A stretch of 64,000 bases of DNA, taken from Phascolomyces articulosus. Its lineage: Eukaryota; Mucoromycota; Mucoromycetes; Mucorales; Lichtheimiaceae. The position numbers and the translations under genes were made by a program. The notes under the pieces are model-generated. The model saw only the letters and a list, made by a program, of their open reading frames with translations, searched no databases and was not told the origin of the DNA. Each line of letters starts with the position of its first letter. The first letter of the stretch is position 1. The stretch lies in assembly GCA_025677815.1 (NCBI GenBank), contig JAIXMP010000008.1:1524580-1588579 (forward strand), read 5' to 3'. Positions 24,276 to 37,500 of the stretch are shown here, piece by piece.

Positions 24276-27143
24276 TTATAGTTTGCTATTGGTCATCACG
24301 GCTGGACAAGCTTGACCATCTCCACGAGGATCACAACCAGCAGCCATGACATGTTTGCCTATACGCCCCCCACTTTTATGCACAGCCCGAATAATTTGAC
24401 TACGGCCGAAAATTAAACGATCTTGACCTTTGGCAAAGTAACATATATGACCCATTTTTTTGAGTTGTTCAATGACCCTTGGTTCGATACCATCCTCGAG
24501 ATGAACGATAGATGGGTTTATATCTATAAAAGCTTGAGCACGGGGATGTATACTTATATTCGCCTGTTCATAATTAGAAGGAGGACAAATGGATATTCTT
24601 GGAAGATCAAGAGTATGTTGAGGGTCTGTTAGATAATTTACTAAATTCATGACAATTTGAACATGCCCTTGCGGTTGCATATAGCTCCCAGCAACTGTTT
24701 TTTTTAAAAATATAAATAATAGGCTTATATTTAGATATATTTAATTCAATTATATCATTTCGTTTTCTATTAGAGAGGATAGCGTTGATGAGCTATACTT
24801 ACTTCCAAAGCTAGCTTCAAATTCATGATCACCAGAATTAGTTCTTCTTGTAAGTATTGTTGGGAGGATAGTATGGTATGGTCGTTTATTAGGGCCGACA
24901 CAGTTTGGATGATCTTTTATAGTAGTAAAAAAGCTACCTCGGTTATGGAGAGGAAATCCACAATTATTAGGGATTATGGATGTCTATTAATAACGATATA
25001 GTGTATTATACAGAGCAATTTGTATCAGATAAAAATATCTAGTATTATCTACTCCCATAAAATCATCAGCGGTATAAACTACCATATAAAAACTTACACC
25101 AAATCCTTCAAAAAGCGAACCCTTGGAGTTGAAAAAAGCATTGCAAAATTATATAGTATATATTAAAACAGAGTATAAGGTTATTAAAAGTATGTATGAA
25201 TAATAATTTTTCGATTATAGACAGTCCGTTGCGACAAGAAATGATAGAATTACTTCTGTACTTACAATAAAGCTACAGGCATTTCCTTCACGGTCAACGA
25301 CAGAGAGACATGCTGTATTACTGCCTTGTTCTGGATATCCTTTCTGAATAGTATTGTTTCGTTTATTGAGATCCACCAGTTTAGCCCGTTGTGATAAGTA
25401 TTCTTTGCTCAATAATTTTTCAACTGGGATTGTAGGAAGTATTTGGGGATCTGTTACATGATATCGCGTATCAGCAAAAGCAAGACGCAACGATTCAATG
25501 ATGATATGCAAGTATTCGGCAGAATTATGTTTGATTTTGGAAAAATCAACTCCATGTTCATCTTCCAAAGCCCGAATTATACCCAATGCAATCAGTGCTG
25601 TAATTCCCTGTCCATTTGGTGGTATTTCCCACAATGTATATCCATGATAATCGATGGATATTGGTTCCACAATTTCCGATGTATGCGATGCAAGATCTTC
25701 ATGAGTCATCAAACCTCCACGAGATTGGATTGCATCAACAATAGAATCAGCAATAGGCCCTTTGTAAAATCCATTTTTTCCATCTGTAGCTATAGTTTTC
25801 AGTGTTCTTTTGGTATGCATGATAATTATTAATGGTTTGTTAGCATTATAAAAAGTAAAATACACTCCTTGGTAAATATGTTACATTAGAATCTTACTTT
25901 GCGAGATCAGGTAGATACATCATTTCTCCTTCTTCAGGAGCTCTAACACCGCCGATAAGCATGTTGTTTCTATGATTATTTACTTCTTTCAATTGTTCTT
26001 CCTTTGCTTTCCACTAAAGTAGAACACAGTAATAGGTGTATATCGTCACTGTTGGTTATCCAAGTACCAAAAACTTTGGGTCCTTCTATGTATCTCGAAA
26101 CTACACGTAACTTACTCTTTGAGCGTTCATGGATCCTACGGGATAACTTGAAAAGCATAAGTAGTAGGCTTAGTATTGTACATAAAACACTTTGATATTA
26201 CCAAGAATAAAGCATGTATTACATGTGTTTACATACCCGTGTTCTGCGAGTTCAATTGCTGGTTGTAATATAGTTGACATACTTAACTTGCCAGATCCAA
26301 AATAATCAACTGTATCAATCCACGCTGCAACAGCACCAGGGACTGTTACACTATGAACACTGGTACCTGAAATCGATATACCTTCAACACCTGTCTTTTC
26401 TTGAAGATACTCCAGTGTCAATTTGGCTGGAGTCCTAAAATATGAAAATTGTCCCTATGAATTTACTCCTTTATTTTTCCTTTTCATTTTTGCCGTACCT
26501 TCCTGACCCATTCAATCCGGTGACTTTGCGTGTTTTTGCATTATAAAATAAACAAAATGCATCACCGCCGATACCTGTACTTCCTGGCGCTTTATTATTT
26601 TTATGTTTTAGTTTGTAAAATCTTTATCTTGCTGTAATATGTTTGCTTATAATATATACCTACTACACTCACAGCAGCGGCTAAGAGTATGACGATAGAA
26701 TGGAAAGGACGCGTTACTTATATATTGTAAACTTCTTTTTTGGAATAACAAAAATAGTAAAGTTTTACGTACCAACTGCAACAGCTGCATCCTAGAAAAT
26801 GTAAACAAATTAGATAATGAAACTAAGTATTTGATCAAGTATATATGTAAGCAACAATGATTATTTATACTTGCAGCAGCATTTCCTCCCTGCTTGAGAA
26901 TATCAATACCAACTTGAGTTGCTAGTGGATCTCTATAAATATATTAATATGATATCATAAGAAGTTAATATCTTATCCCAATTAGCACCATTAATATTAT
27001 ATTTTTATCTATTTTAAGGGTCATCTTCTGTTTTTAAATATGCGATAAATCTTAAATCACACTTACGTGCTAGCAACCATTCCGTCGACGCCATATACAC
27101 TAGAGCGACGCGTAATAAAAGTAAATAAATTTTTATTGTTCAT
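24276..27143 (-). CDS. Gamma-glutamyltransferase family protein (glutathione hydrolase-like)
   Basis: Twelve exons join in frame: 27143-27067, 26932-26875, 26791-26773, 26680-26660, 26589-26499, 26434-26237, 26146-26116, 26013-25898, 25806-25266, 25121-25098, 24983-24803 and 24694-24276, giving 591 aa. It has the N-terminal nucleophile hydrolase fold of the GGT family: [38 protein letters not shown] and [14 protein letters not shown]. The small-subunit start is in [11 protein letters not shown], where the Thr should become the catalytic N-terminus after self-cleavage. The end carries [12 protein letters not shown] and a GGRIGK-containing tail. The group that lacks an N-terminal anchor is close to bacterial YwrD-type enzymes. 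The substrate (glutathione or another gamma-glutamyl compound) is inferred. One intron is GC-AG (donor at 26874). Confidence 0.92.
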
Positions 27144-28304
27144 TCGTTTATAAAAAAAAACAAAAAACAAAAAGGAAGGAAAAAAGGTGGGAACTGGTAC
27201 AGATTATAAGCGTACTTTTATACTTTGAATAAATATTAATGTGCCAGTCACTACGATACGTAACCATGAATATTTTCCTCCTTAAAATACATATAGATCA
27301 TTATATGTGTAATCTGCAAAGTGTTGTTTATTGACTTCTGGTACAAGCTACGTCGATGTCCTCTCACTTTCCATGATATAGAAGATTTCGAAACTCAATA
27401 ATAACAGGGGTACTCATGCATCTCTCCCTAAACATAAAACATGAACTTTTTATAATTTTTATGTCAATTGGACTTAAAAACAAATACTAAATCATATATT
27501 TTTTCTTTTATGTTTAAGTCTTATGGGGCATGCTTGAGCGTCCCAATGTATGAAACTGTGAAAATGCGCAAAATTGGAAACTGGCAATAATTTAATGATA
27601 AACACGCACCGTGCAACAAACAAACCAAGTATATCTGAAGATCATTTAAATTATCACCGGATTTATTAATAATGGAAGTAAACAACGATAAAGAACAAAC
27701 GTTGCAATTAGATATACACGTTGTCATTAAGCCTAGTGAAAGTTATTTTCCTTCCTATTTGATACATATCTTCCTTGAGAGTCAAAAATATTGTTTAAAC
27801 ATCTGCATTTGATAGTGAAGATCGATCAGGATTTATTAAAGCTCACAACCTCATGCATAGAATACCAATAATTCTTTTTTCCATTAACAAAATATTATGA
27901 TATTTCTCCACTAAGCACTATGACCGTCGATATACTTCTTCTGCTACTACTAAGTCTTACCATCACTGTAAGTGTACTCTACTATTGATGCTTTGCTGAG
28001 CAATATAATTTTCACTCAAAATAGACGCAAAAGCATAGTATAAATATCCAAATTACTTGACATTATACTTATTCTATTTAATAACTGTACCAATTTTAAT
28101 GGTTTGTTTCGTATTGTACAAGTGACGAATCAGCATCCAATATGCCAAATATGGAAACCAAAACTCCGCATAGAATGTACTGAATTCAAGTAAGAACTTC
28201 TGCCCTGCGTGTTTCCCACATTTCGATCGTTTTTATTCAGTACCTTGATTTCCTTCCTTCTCACCGATAATAATTATTAGCATAATAAAATCAAGTAAAC
28301 GATC
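27144..28304. promoter_or_regulatory. Divergent intergenic region between GGT and epsin genes
   Basis: About 1.16 kb separating two outward-facing genes, so it should contain both promoters. It is AT-rich. A short frame beginning at 27920 encodes a hydrophobic leader (about 15 residues, IxLLLLLLSL-like) and ends at a GTAAGT donor, but I could not complete it convincingly. Confidence 0.4.
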
Positions 28305-31300
28305 ATGACAGGAAAGGGCGTTGTTAGAAGCATGTAAGCTAAATTTATCGAATATAATTTACTGAGAAACATGTTCCTAAAAAAAAAAACATTCCATGAG
28401 AAAGGCAGTAGCAAACTCATTCATCCTATCCCTCTCCCCTTGTCTAATCTTTATAGAAAAAACTACGCAAAGGGTTTTTCTGATGTACAAAGAAAAGTTC
28501 GTGAAGCAACTTCCAATGATCCATGGGGACCTAGTGGTACCTTGATGAACGAAATTGCTCAGTTAACATTTAATCAGTAAGTTTTCGTTTTTTTTTTACC
28601 AGGATGAAATAATTGTTGGGCTGTGTTATGAGTGAATATATATGTGTGTGGGCAGTGACGGTAAGATAAAAATACACTTTTATTGTTACCAAGGAAGGCA
28701 AAACAATTGCTTTTCTTGTGTGACATAAGGAAGTATATCCATTATCCACGATGCTTCCCTGAATTCAATTGGAGTGATACCTTTGCAAAGGTTTATTTTA
28801 TTATACTTATATACTTAACTCTTCTCCTGTTGCTTTATAATTCATTAGACATGATTTTATCGAAATTATGGATATGATAGATAAGCGTTTGAATGATAAA
28901 GGAAAGAATTGGCGTCATGTTTTTAAGGTATGCATTAATTGGAGAGAGATCAAAATTTTAAATAAAGAAATATTTTAGAGATATTACATGATATTGCATT
29001 TACTGAAAGACTTATCATAGGCTCTTCTTTTGCTGGATTATTGCCTACACGTGGGATCGGAGAATGTCGTTCTGTACGCCAAGGAAAACATTTATGTTAT
29101 TAAAACCCTCAAAGAATTTCAACACGTCGATGACAATGGCCGGGATGTTGGTGCTAATGGTAATTGTGTTTATGTGAAGGAGGGGGAAAAGGAAGGAAGA
29201 GGGAGGAGTGAAGGAAGGAGGGAGGGGATATAGAAAGTCATAAAAAGGGGAGAAATGTAAACAGTTAAATTTATATAAAAAAAAAGAAAATCTGCATGAA
29301 CTAGTAAACCCCCTAAAGATTTTGAATCTATAAAAAAAACAAAAACTAATGATAATATTTCTCAATTTTGATAGTTCGCCAAAAAGCTAAGGATATAACC
29401 AACTTATTAACAGATGATGCTCGATTGAAAGATGAACGTCGTCAAAGACAACAAATGCGTGATCGAATGGCTGGTGTGAATGATTATATGAATGATGCAA
29501 TGGGAATTCGTCCTGGTGATCGTCCTGTCGACCCATCTTCCGGTTCGCGTGGACCTTCTAATGATGGAGGTCAAGGAAGACTTGGTGATAGTGAAGATAG
29601 AGAGCTTCAACGTGCTTTGGAAGAAAGTCGTCGTATGGCTGAAACTGAAGAAAGAAAACGACTTGAGAAACAGGGGTAAAGAACCAAAAAAAAAAGACAT
29701 ACAAAAACTTGGATTATGGAATATGCAATGCACATGCATTGTATTCTAATCGATGATATATTTTTTTCTATAATTAGTGATGAAGATTTGGCAAAGGCAA
29801 TTCGTCTTAGTGAACAGGAAGCTCAAGAAAAGGAGCGAAAGCAAAAAGAAAAACTTGAACGTGAAAATCAAGACAAGTTATTTAGTGCTACTAACAATAA
29901 CAACAATGCTCAATCTACCAGGTACATATATATAATTGAATATTAAATTATAAGAGAGAAAGAAACAAAATGATGCAAATACTGACTGGAATTATTTTTT
30001 GTATAGTTTCAATCCCTTCCCTCAAACTCAAGCTTTTGATTCATCCTTAAACCCTTACCAACAGCAACAACAATCACAACAACAATGGCCCCAAGCTACC
30101 GGTATGACAAATATGACATTTGGTGACCCTATAAGTGCTGGAAATAATCAATTGGCTTTCCAAAATACGGGCATGATGAACAATCCTTATCAACAGCAAC
30201 AACAGCAACAATTAAGCAACCCATACCAACAACAACAACAACTTGGTGCCAATGGATTTGTAGGAGGGCTTCAAGCACAAATGACAGGCCTTCCCCAACA
30301 AAGCCAAATGACTGGAGCACCTTTCCAAACAAGTACAGTAACAGGTTTCCAACAACCACAATTTACTGCCGCATCTAACAACCCATTTGGTCAACTTTCA
30401 GCTCCTCAAACATCTCAAGCTACAAGTGCCTTTGGTTCTGGTACTTTTGGCCAAACTTTATCTGCTTCACCTACTATTACTGCATCGACACTTGCCAATC
30501 GATCACCCTCTCTCTCAGTTGCTAATACCGCCATTACATCCACTGCTGGTCAGTCTCGTTCTTTCAGCTTCCCATCTTCTCCTTCTATGCAAGTAAGTAC
30601 CTATTGATGAATTTTTTTTGACTTTGCGAGAAATCGGAGATTATCAATATGCGATGGTCCGTGCACTAACTTTTTTATTTTTATATTTCACTGACTGATT
30701 TTTTTTTTCTGTTTTTGATCAGCCGACAGGAACACAAACAACATCAAGCCCATCAAGCGATGGTCGTTTTGCCAAGTTGAATGCCCTTCTTGCTAATAAG
30801 GAGTAAGGGTCCATTTTTATTACAACTCTTTTATTAACACTGTAGTTTGATATGCGGTTTTATTAATGTTTAATTCATCTACTAATAGTGATGGTATGGA
30901 TACATTTGGTAACACTGGCAATTTGCGATTCCCAACGTAAGTTTAGCGTCTCAAGCTATCTGTTTATCGTAAAACAGAAATCATGCACATATAGAACAGA
31001 TAGAAAGAAAGTATACTAATATTTCATTCTATAATAGAGGATCTGGTTTTGCCAATTCCATCCAACCTGATTTCACCGGAGCGACCAATATCAATAGTAA
31101 TGGTGGTAGCAGTGGAGATCTTTTGAACACTGGTAACAATAATAACGGAATACAGCAAGATAGCAGCAACACACAATCAAGCTTCGCTGATGTAAGTTGT
31201 TTCATCATCTTAACATTTCTTCTCAACTCTTTTATTTTTGGATTTATGGATTAACTTTTCTTTTGGATATTTAACTACATAGTCATTCAATCAGCAAACC

Positions 31301-31681
31301 AGCCGAAATCCCTTTGGCCAACCTAGTCCATCCTTAGCAGCAGCCACTCCAAAAACCAATAATCAAAAGAGTTTGCTTGAATTGATGCAAGAACAAAAAC
31401 AACAGCAACAACAACAATTGCAAATTCCTCAACAACAAATGGGTATGCAACCACAAATGACAGGTATGCAACCACAAATGACAGGTATGCAACCACAAAT
31501 GACAGGTATGCAGCCACAAATGACAGGTATGCAACCTCAAATAACTGGTATGGCTTTTGGTGGTCAACAACAGCAACCTCAGCAACCTCAACAATCTTCT
31601 CCATTCTTACAGCAACCTCAAGTCACTGGTTTTAACAATGGTTTTGGACAACAAAACCAACAAACTGGATCATTATTCTAA
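28305..31681 (+). CDS. Epsin (ENTH-domain clathrin adaptor, Ent1/Ent2 type)
   Basis: Epsins bind PtdIns(4,5)P2, ubiquitinated cargo and clathrin/EH proteins during endocytosis. Eleven exons join in frame: 28305-28333, 28457-28576, 28849-28927, 29021-29159, 29375-29675, 29778-29921, 30007-30592, 30723-30802, 30889-30936, 31038-31191 and 31283-31681, giving 692 aa. The ENTH domain occupies about residues 1-150 (KVREATSNDPWGPSGTLMNE). Two ubiquitin-interacting motifs lie near 196-212 and 224-242. The Q/N-rich tail carries NPF motifs for EH-domain partners (in SFNPFPQ, NNPFGQ and SRNPFGQ). It also carries many QxTG sites of the type phosphorylated by Prk1/Ark1 kinases in yeast, including a five-copy tandem array. 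The rest of the tail is probably disordered. Confidence 0.96.
31445..31549 (+). repeat. 21-bp coding tandem repeat in epsin, five copies
   Basis: Five consecutive 21-bp units encode the seven-residue repeat MQPQMTG, with the last unit diverged (QITG). The unit matches the LxxQxTG-type phosphorylation motif of Ark/Prk kinases. Near-identity of the first units at the DNA level indicates recent slippage or unequal exchange. Confidence 0.9.
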
Positions 31682-32367
31682 AAAGACCCCCATTCAGTTT
31701 TTTTGTTCCATGTCTCCTTTTCATTATCACTCTCACCCTATCACCTTTTTTTTATTATCTCATACACACTCGCTCATTAAAACACCTAGCTACCTTTCTC
31801 TAACACTCTTTTCGTATTCTCTCTTCTCACCCTCACCTTCATTCCTCTCTAACAGAAACATCTTCTTTTATCTATGTGAACCACCTATATATATAATAAA
31901 TTTCCCTTCATTAAATGTCGATAGCGCATCAATTTCATTATTCCCGTCCATATACTGTTACCATGGCAAGTTGGACATTTTGAAAACGAAGGATATGAAA
32001 AAAACCATGACAATATCTCGATTGATGGCCAACCAACTCCTTTACTACTAATTTGGTTTCTGAAGGCCTATCTAATATTCGGGTTTCAGTATATATATGA
32101 TAGCAATAAGGTAAACTACGTTGTAATTCCTATTACATATGTATTAACTTTAACTATTCAGAGGTATAGTATACCACCGTGTTTTTTTTAAAAAAAAAAA
32201 GAAACACCTCTCAAAAACGAGATCTCTTTTGAAGATTCTGTCAAACTGGCCTAAGCCACAGTAGCAAGGGGAAATTTTCCCTCCCCTTTATGGATATCAT
32301 TCAAGCGTTTTTGGTTTCCGTTGAATTTTAGCTTTCTCTCTTTTTTTTTTTGTAACATACGTCAATA
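31682..32367. other. Intergenic region between epsin and RPB10
   Basis: About 690 bp. The first 250 bp are pyrimidine-rich, consistent with the epsin 3' UTR. The part near 32200-32360 should be the RPB10 promoter. A plus-strand frame through 31557-32051 is a low-complexity shadow and not a gene. Confidence 0.5.
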
Positions 32368-32761
32368 ATGATTATTCCTGTTCGTTGTTTCTCTTGTGGA
32401 AAAGTCATTGGAAACAAATGGGATAACTATTTATCTTTATTGCAAGCTGAATATACTGAAGGGTAAGATTACATTTCATCATTAATTCGTTTTTTCCCTT
32501 TTTTGGAAAAAAATCGAATAACCATTATTTTTTTACGACGACAGTGAAGCACTTGATGCCCTTGGCTTGAAACGTTACTGCTGCAGACGTATGGTCTTGA
32601 CTCATGTTGACTTGATTGAAAAGCTTTTACATTATAATCGTAAGCTGATTTTTAATATATATTCATAATATTAATGGATTAACACGAAAATAATTTATTA
32701 ATCATATAATGGGATCCATTTTATAGCTTTGGAACGTAGCAAGAGAGGAAACCGTGCTTAA
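32368..32761 (+). CDS. RPB10: RNA polymerases I, II and III shared subunit RPB10 (ABC10-beta)
   Basis: Three exons (32368-32462, 32545-32639 and 32727-32761) give 74 aa, the usual size for the family (about 70). The protein begins [15 protein letters not shown] with the first CxxC pair. A second cysteine pair, CCRR, lies in exon 2 ([21 protein letters not shown]), which together bind one zinc ion. It helps assemble the Rpb3/Rpb11-type heterodimer in all three nuclear polymerases. It was too short for a single long frame because of its two introns. Confidence 0.97.
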
Positions 32762-33069
32762 TACCAAACATTATTCAATACAAACAACATTTTTTACACA
32801 TACATTTTTTACACATACATTTTTTTAAAAAAAGCACATACTACGTGTATTTCATGATTACAACAGATTGTTTTATGTAAATAATTACTCTTTTTTTTTT
32901 TACTCAAATACATTTTTTAACCCAAAAGGAAAAAATAAGAATATAGGAATTATAAATATATGGATTTTTTTCCCTTCTGGATGAGGGTATACAAAGGAGA
33001 ACAGGAGGTTATATGGTAGAAAGAGGGGGAGAAAAAAATATGATATAGCCATTAGTTGTGAACTTTTTG
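32762..33069. other. Short convergent spacer
   Basis: About 300 bp between the convergent RPB10 and serine-rich genes. It is AT-rich with T runs (about 32880-32925) and shows no coding signal. It should contain both transcripts' 3' ends. Confidence 0.6.
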
Positions 33070-34527
33070 TTATACGTTACGAACTGAATAATGATACCAG
33101 ACTCCCAGACCAATGATAATAGGAACAATCAATATGCTAAAACAACTCATCCAGCAATTTAGCATGCCAAGTATACGTGGATTAGCAAAGGATAGCGATT
33201 GAGTTTCTAGATCATTTTTGGATGAGAATCGAGTAGGATGACGTAGATAAATCCATGCACCCACCCACCATAATGGGAACAAAAGAAAGCCAAACAGGAA
33301 CATGGAAGATTGAACTGTGGAAGGAGAAAACTTCCAATGTGGGCCATCATGTTTGATATTTGCAATGGCGTTTCTTTCATCAATTTCAACATGCTGCTTA
33401 CCCGAACGCCCATGGGTATCAAACCAGAACGCCGAAAATCGATGTGGGTAATTTTGATGAATGATGGAATCAAGTTTAGATAATGGATTGGATAAGGAAG
33501 AAAGACTTGATATCGTTGGCGGTCTGATAAATGCGCTACTTTTTTTAATATCTGTATTATTGGTGTCGTTGCCACTGCTGCTATTCTTGCGAATAAGACG
33601 TTGTTTGTTCTTTTTACGACGTGGATGATGTTGTACCCAACTATAGAACCAACTTCCTTCACTGTACAATCGTCCACGTTGAGGTCGTGACCCTGAGGAA
33701 GAGGATGAAGGTGCTTGTGAATTATTGTGATTATTACTACGGTAATGATGATGATGATGATGATGAACGTATTGTTGGCGATGCGGACATGCTGAACTGT
33801 TATTATTACTACTATTATTATTGTTATTCATGTTACAAAATTGACAGCTGGATGATTGTGTTGAGAGCATGCTTTCAGTGCTGATATAGTCGTCGTAAAG
33901 AATTTCGGGAACATCGGTTATTGCAGCATCTTCATCAGATATATGAAGCACCATAGATGACCTTACCGATGGGTATTTATTAGATTGTTGATTATTTCGA
34001 CTACTACTACTACTAGCACCTTTAAGAGTGGATAGAATTCCCGCCAGACTATGCCGCCGTCTCAATCGAACAGATTTCTTTTTACTACTTCCTCCACTAG
34101 TGAACCGTCGCTTTTCTTTTTGTAATACTCGTGAAGCAGGTGGAAATGTTCGTCGTCGTTGTTGAAATATCATTGAGAGTGTTGCGCTACTCCTTCGTCG
34201 TTGCTGCTTAAGTGAGGACCATGTTGACCATCGCCAACTCACCCCACTACTACTACTTTCTGTACCATGGTGTCTTCTAGGAGGTGGTGGTCTTTTACGT
34301 GGTCTGGGTCGTACTGCTGGAAGAGGAGGGTAGATTGGAACTGATGTTGATGTTCCCCCTGCTGTCCCTGTCATTGAATTCATTCCAATAGAAGAAACTG
34401 TGATTGCAACGTCAGATGGTGTAGATGTCTTTGGTTGAATACTACTATTCCCACTTTCATCAGGCGGCTCTTGTTCATTATTAAGATTCTGATTTGATTT
34501 GTTTTTCTTTGATGATGGTAGCGACAT
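33070..34527 (-). CDS. Serine/histidine-rich protein with two C-terminal membrane spans, function unknown
   Basis: A single intronless frame of 485 aa, unusual in this intron-rich window. The N-terminal 350 residues are low complexity: basic proline- and arginine-rich clusters (RPRPRKRPPPPRRHH), poly-Ser, poly-Asn and a run of His near residue 260. The conserved-looking part is the last 120 residues. It contains KHDGPHWKFSPSTVQSSMF followed by a hydrophobic span with LFPLWWVGAWIYLR. A linker and a second span near the C-terminus follow. Fungal serine-rich membrane proteins with a similar PLWWIGAF-like span exist, but I cannot assign a role. The basic N-terminus is probably cytosolic. Confidence 0.75.
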   Translation of the reverse strand: MSLPSSKKNKSNQNLNNEQEPPDESGNSSIQPKTSTPSDVAITVSSIGMNSMTGTAGGTSTSVPIYPPLPAVRPRPRKRPPPPRRHHGTESSSSGVSWRWSTWSSLKQQRRRSSATLSMIFQQRRRTFPPASRVLQKEKRRFTSGGSSKKKSVRLRRRHSLAGILSTLKGASSSSSRNNQQSNKYPSVRSSMVLHISDEDAAITDVPEILYDDYISTESMLSTQSSSCQFCNMNNNNNSSNNNSSACPHRQQYVHHHHHHHYRSNNHNNSQAPSSSSSGSRPQRGRLYSEGSWFYSWVQHHPRRKKNKQRLIRKNSSSGNDTNNTDIKKSSAFIRPPTISSLSSLSNPLSKLDSIIHQNYPHRFSAFWFDTHGRSGKQHVEIDERNAIANIKHDGPHWKFSPSTVQSSMFLFGFLLFPLWWVGAWIYLRHPTRFSSKNDLETQSLSFANPRILGMLNCWMSCFSILIVPIIIGLGVWYHYSVRNV

Positions 34528-37500
34528 GATTTATATATAAACAAGCTAAATAGATAGATAGATAAAGGAGAATAAGAACTGAAGAAGGAGCCAAAAAAGA
34601 ATAATAATAAAAAAGGGAAAAAGATGCGCACAACTGGTTTTTTTCAAACAATAAGTTAAATTCCTTTGATAAGTCACGGGGTAGTGCATTGAAATTTGAT
34701 GTTGATGCAACTTGATCCCTAATATACTCTTTGTCTTTTATATATAAATCTATTCGACGGAGACAAGTTGTAAATGAATAAAGCGAAAGAAAGGGGAAAG
34801 AAAAAAGTGTAAAAGAAAGAGTGAGATACTCTAATGGTCGTGGTGTGTGTATGTCTGCAAACAGTTGGATCTATATACTCTGATGCGACCCCCCAAAAAA
34901 AACGCACTGTTCCCCCTTAACACGCTCAACCCAAATAATAGAATCATTCGTTTTAGACGACGCATCATCATTTTCTTCTGAAGTATATAGTCTACAACTT
35001 AACCCCTTCTAAAGCCTTTCTCTCTCCTCTTGTGCCACAATATACTATTACAATCATTATTATTATTATTATTATCCACGTTTGAATTCGTCTCCTTAAT
35101 TTCTTTTCTTATATATATTACAACAAGTTCAATGATTTATTTATGGTTACCCACGCCAATTCCCAATTTTATATATTTTGATGATGATCTTATTTTATTT
35201 ATCACTATGTTAGTTTCATTTTTGACAATTGTTAATCTTGTATAGTATATAAATAATATAGGCATGTAATAATGCATTTACTTACTTCATTCTTCATGTT
35301 GTGATAGGTGTCACAAAACATAAACGTTACAGCTGCTCTGTCGATCAAAAAAGAATACATGTAAAAAGCCGATCATATCTGTTCCCTTGGTTATTATTAT
35401 TTTTTGAAGGTTAAGGATTCATAAATATGAAAGTCATTCCTATTAACCACTCATTGAAAAATAAAGGACCTATTCCTTGCGCTTGTTCTATTTTTTTTAT
35501 TACTGTATTTTGAGGTTTCTCTATAGTAACCTTCACCAATATATTTTAATTTTACACAACAAAGAAATCAAAAGAGTTTATAGCGTGGCAATTATTGTTG
35601 TTTAATGGAATTAAAGAAACACGATTATTATGGTTATAGTAGTATAAGCGTTAGAGGAATTAGCAGTAGCTAGTATATATATACATACCTGCACCCCTCA
35701 TTAACAAAAAAAAAAAAATCCCCTGCCTCATCCTCCGTGTTTTTTTTATACTCCAAGAGAGAAAAGAAACAAACTCCTTTTGGAAGATAATTATGTCTGG
35801 GGAAGATGTTGATGGTCTGTCATTTTATATATTATTTACTATTTCATCTTTATTTCCTATTTTATTTTTAATAAATGCAGTAACAAGAAATACTTGAATT
35901 ATGCCTTTTTTTTTATCAATCCAGTATTTGGGGAGCGCATGAAGTTGTTTAATAAATGAAATTACAATTTATTCAAGACTATGCCACAAGGGTGATGAGT
36001 AGGACAACATGATGTATAATTTTTAATATTAAAAATATATTTAATTGACACCCTTTTCACTCATCTTCTTTATATACAATCACTATTGCTAGAGGTGTCA
36101 TATTAACTTTTTTCAATCTACGTATCTCTCTCCTCATGCCCCCTTCTTCTTCCTTGTAGTAGATTCTTTCTTTTTAAAATTATACTTCTCCCAAGCAGAG
36201 TTTTTTTTTTATCTAGTATCTGACTTTACTCTCATCACTGCACGTAGTATTTCACTTTTTGTTCCGACAGATAAACAGTGATTAATGCATATTAAATATT
36301 ATTGTAACGACGACGATGATATTTATTTACATTGAATCAAAAACAAATGATACTCGTCAAAATACATGAACATAATAACAAGAAAGTGCTTCTATTACTT
36401 CATAACTATATACGATATCGATGATATACATATATTTGTATATTTTACATCATGAGTACGAGACACACAACATACAAGTGGTATCATCAGTCACCAGCTT
36501 ACTGAAAGAAGAAACGCATGTACATGAAGTTTAACAAGAACTTGTTATGTGTAACCATGAGTCTGTCATGTGCAGAATAATTAATCAGAAGAACTTTTTT
36601 TTCACTTGTCATTTTGAGGTAATCCCATTTGATTATTATTTTACCTCGCCCACTACGTATGTAGAAAGTATAATTAATTTCTAGATTACGATGATTCTTT
36701 CTTCATTGAAGAAGTAGGTCATATGTATGTATGATATATAGATTGATGAAAAAAAAGACATGATGATGATGGTCACAATTGAACTATATTATTGAGTTAA
36801 TAATAACCTTAGTGTTATTATTGCATTACATAATAATTATATACAGCTTTTTCTTATATACATTGGAACTGAGTTATTTTGCATAAAACAAATAAGAGTT
36901 CGATTTTCATAAAAGAAAGATTTCTTGCTCTAATATATTTATAATCATATAAAAATTATGCACTGCACGTACGAAACAAAAAAAAATCCGCTTGTGCATC
37001 ATCAACCCTGTCACGGGCAAACCAAAAAAGGATTCGTGTTTTTTTTGTATTGTACGATACAATCGTTTATCCATGGTATCGGTAAGAAGAGAACTATATA
37101 TATCAAATATAAAAACAATACAAAAAAGTTCTTATGGCAAATAAATCACTGTATATGTAATTTATATAAACACTATGTAACAAATCAAGAAATATATAAT
37201 TTATATAATTCAAAACTGCGGATAAATAAGCCATATGTTATGCAAATATATCACCCTATCATCATCATTGTATTCAATGGACTATTGTATTGTACGCAAT
37301 ATAGGTAATAAAAATGATGAGTCACAATGGGACCTATGCCCCACACAGCTGATCCCCTTCTCGGATTGTACCCAGTTTAAAATAATGTATATGAATAGAA
37401 AAAAAAGCGCAACATTATCATCTGACACAACACCTCCTCTCAAAACATCCTGCATCATGATTTATCTAATTTCAGTGAAGTTATAGCATAATATATAGTA

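Noticed and set aside
27920..28260. Short secreted-peptide candidate with a hydrophobic leader
   Set aside because: The leader exon ends in a good donor, but the following exon needs an awkward phase and the C-terminus could not be completed.
35793..35958. Two-exon mini gene encoding about 18 residues
   Set aside because: A non-consensus GTCTGT donor, very short product and no homology. It may be a relic 5' exon but is not supportable as a gene.
36958..37486. Overlapping plus-strand frames of 116 and 83 residues
   Set aside because: Lys/Asn/Ile/Tyr-rich translation of AT-rich DNA, no Kozak context, no domain.
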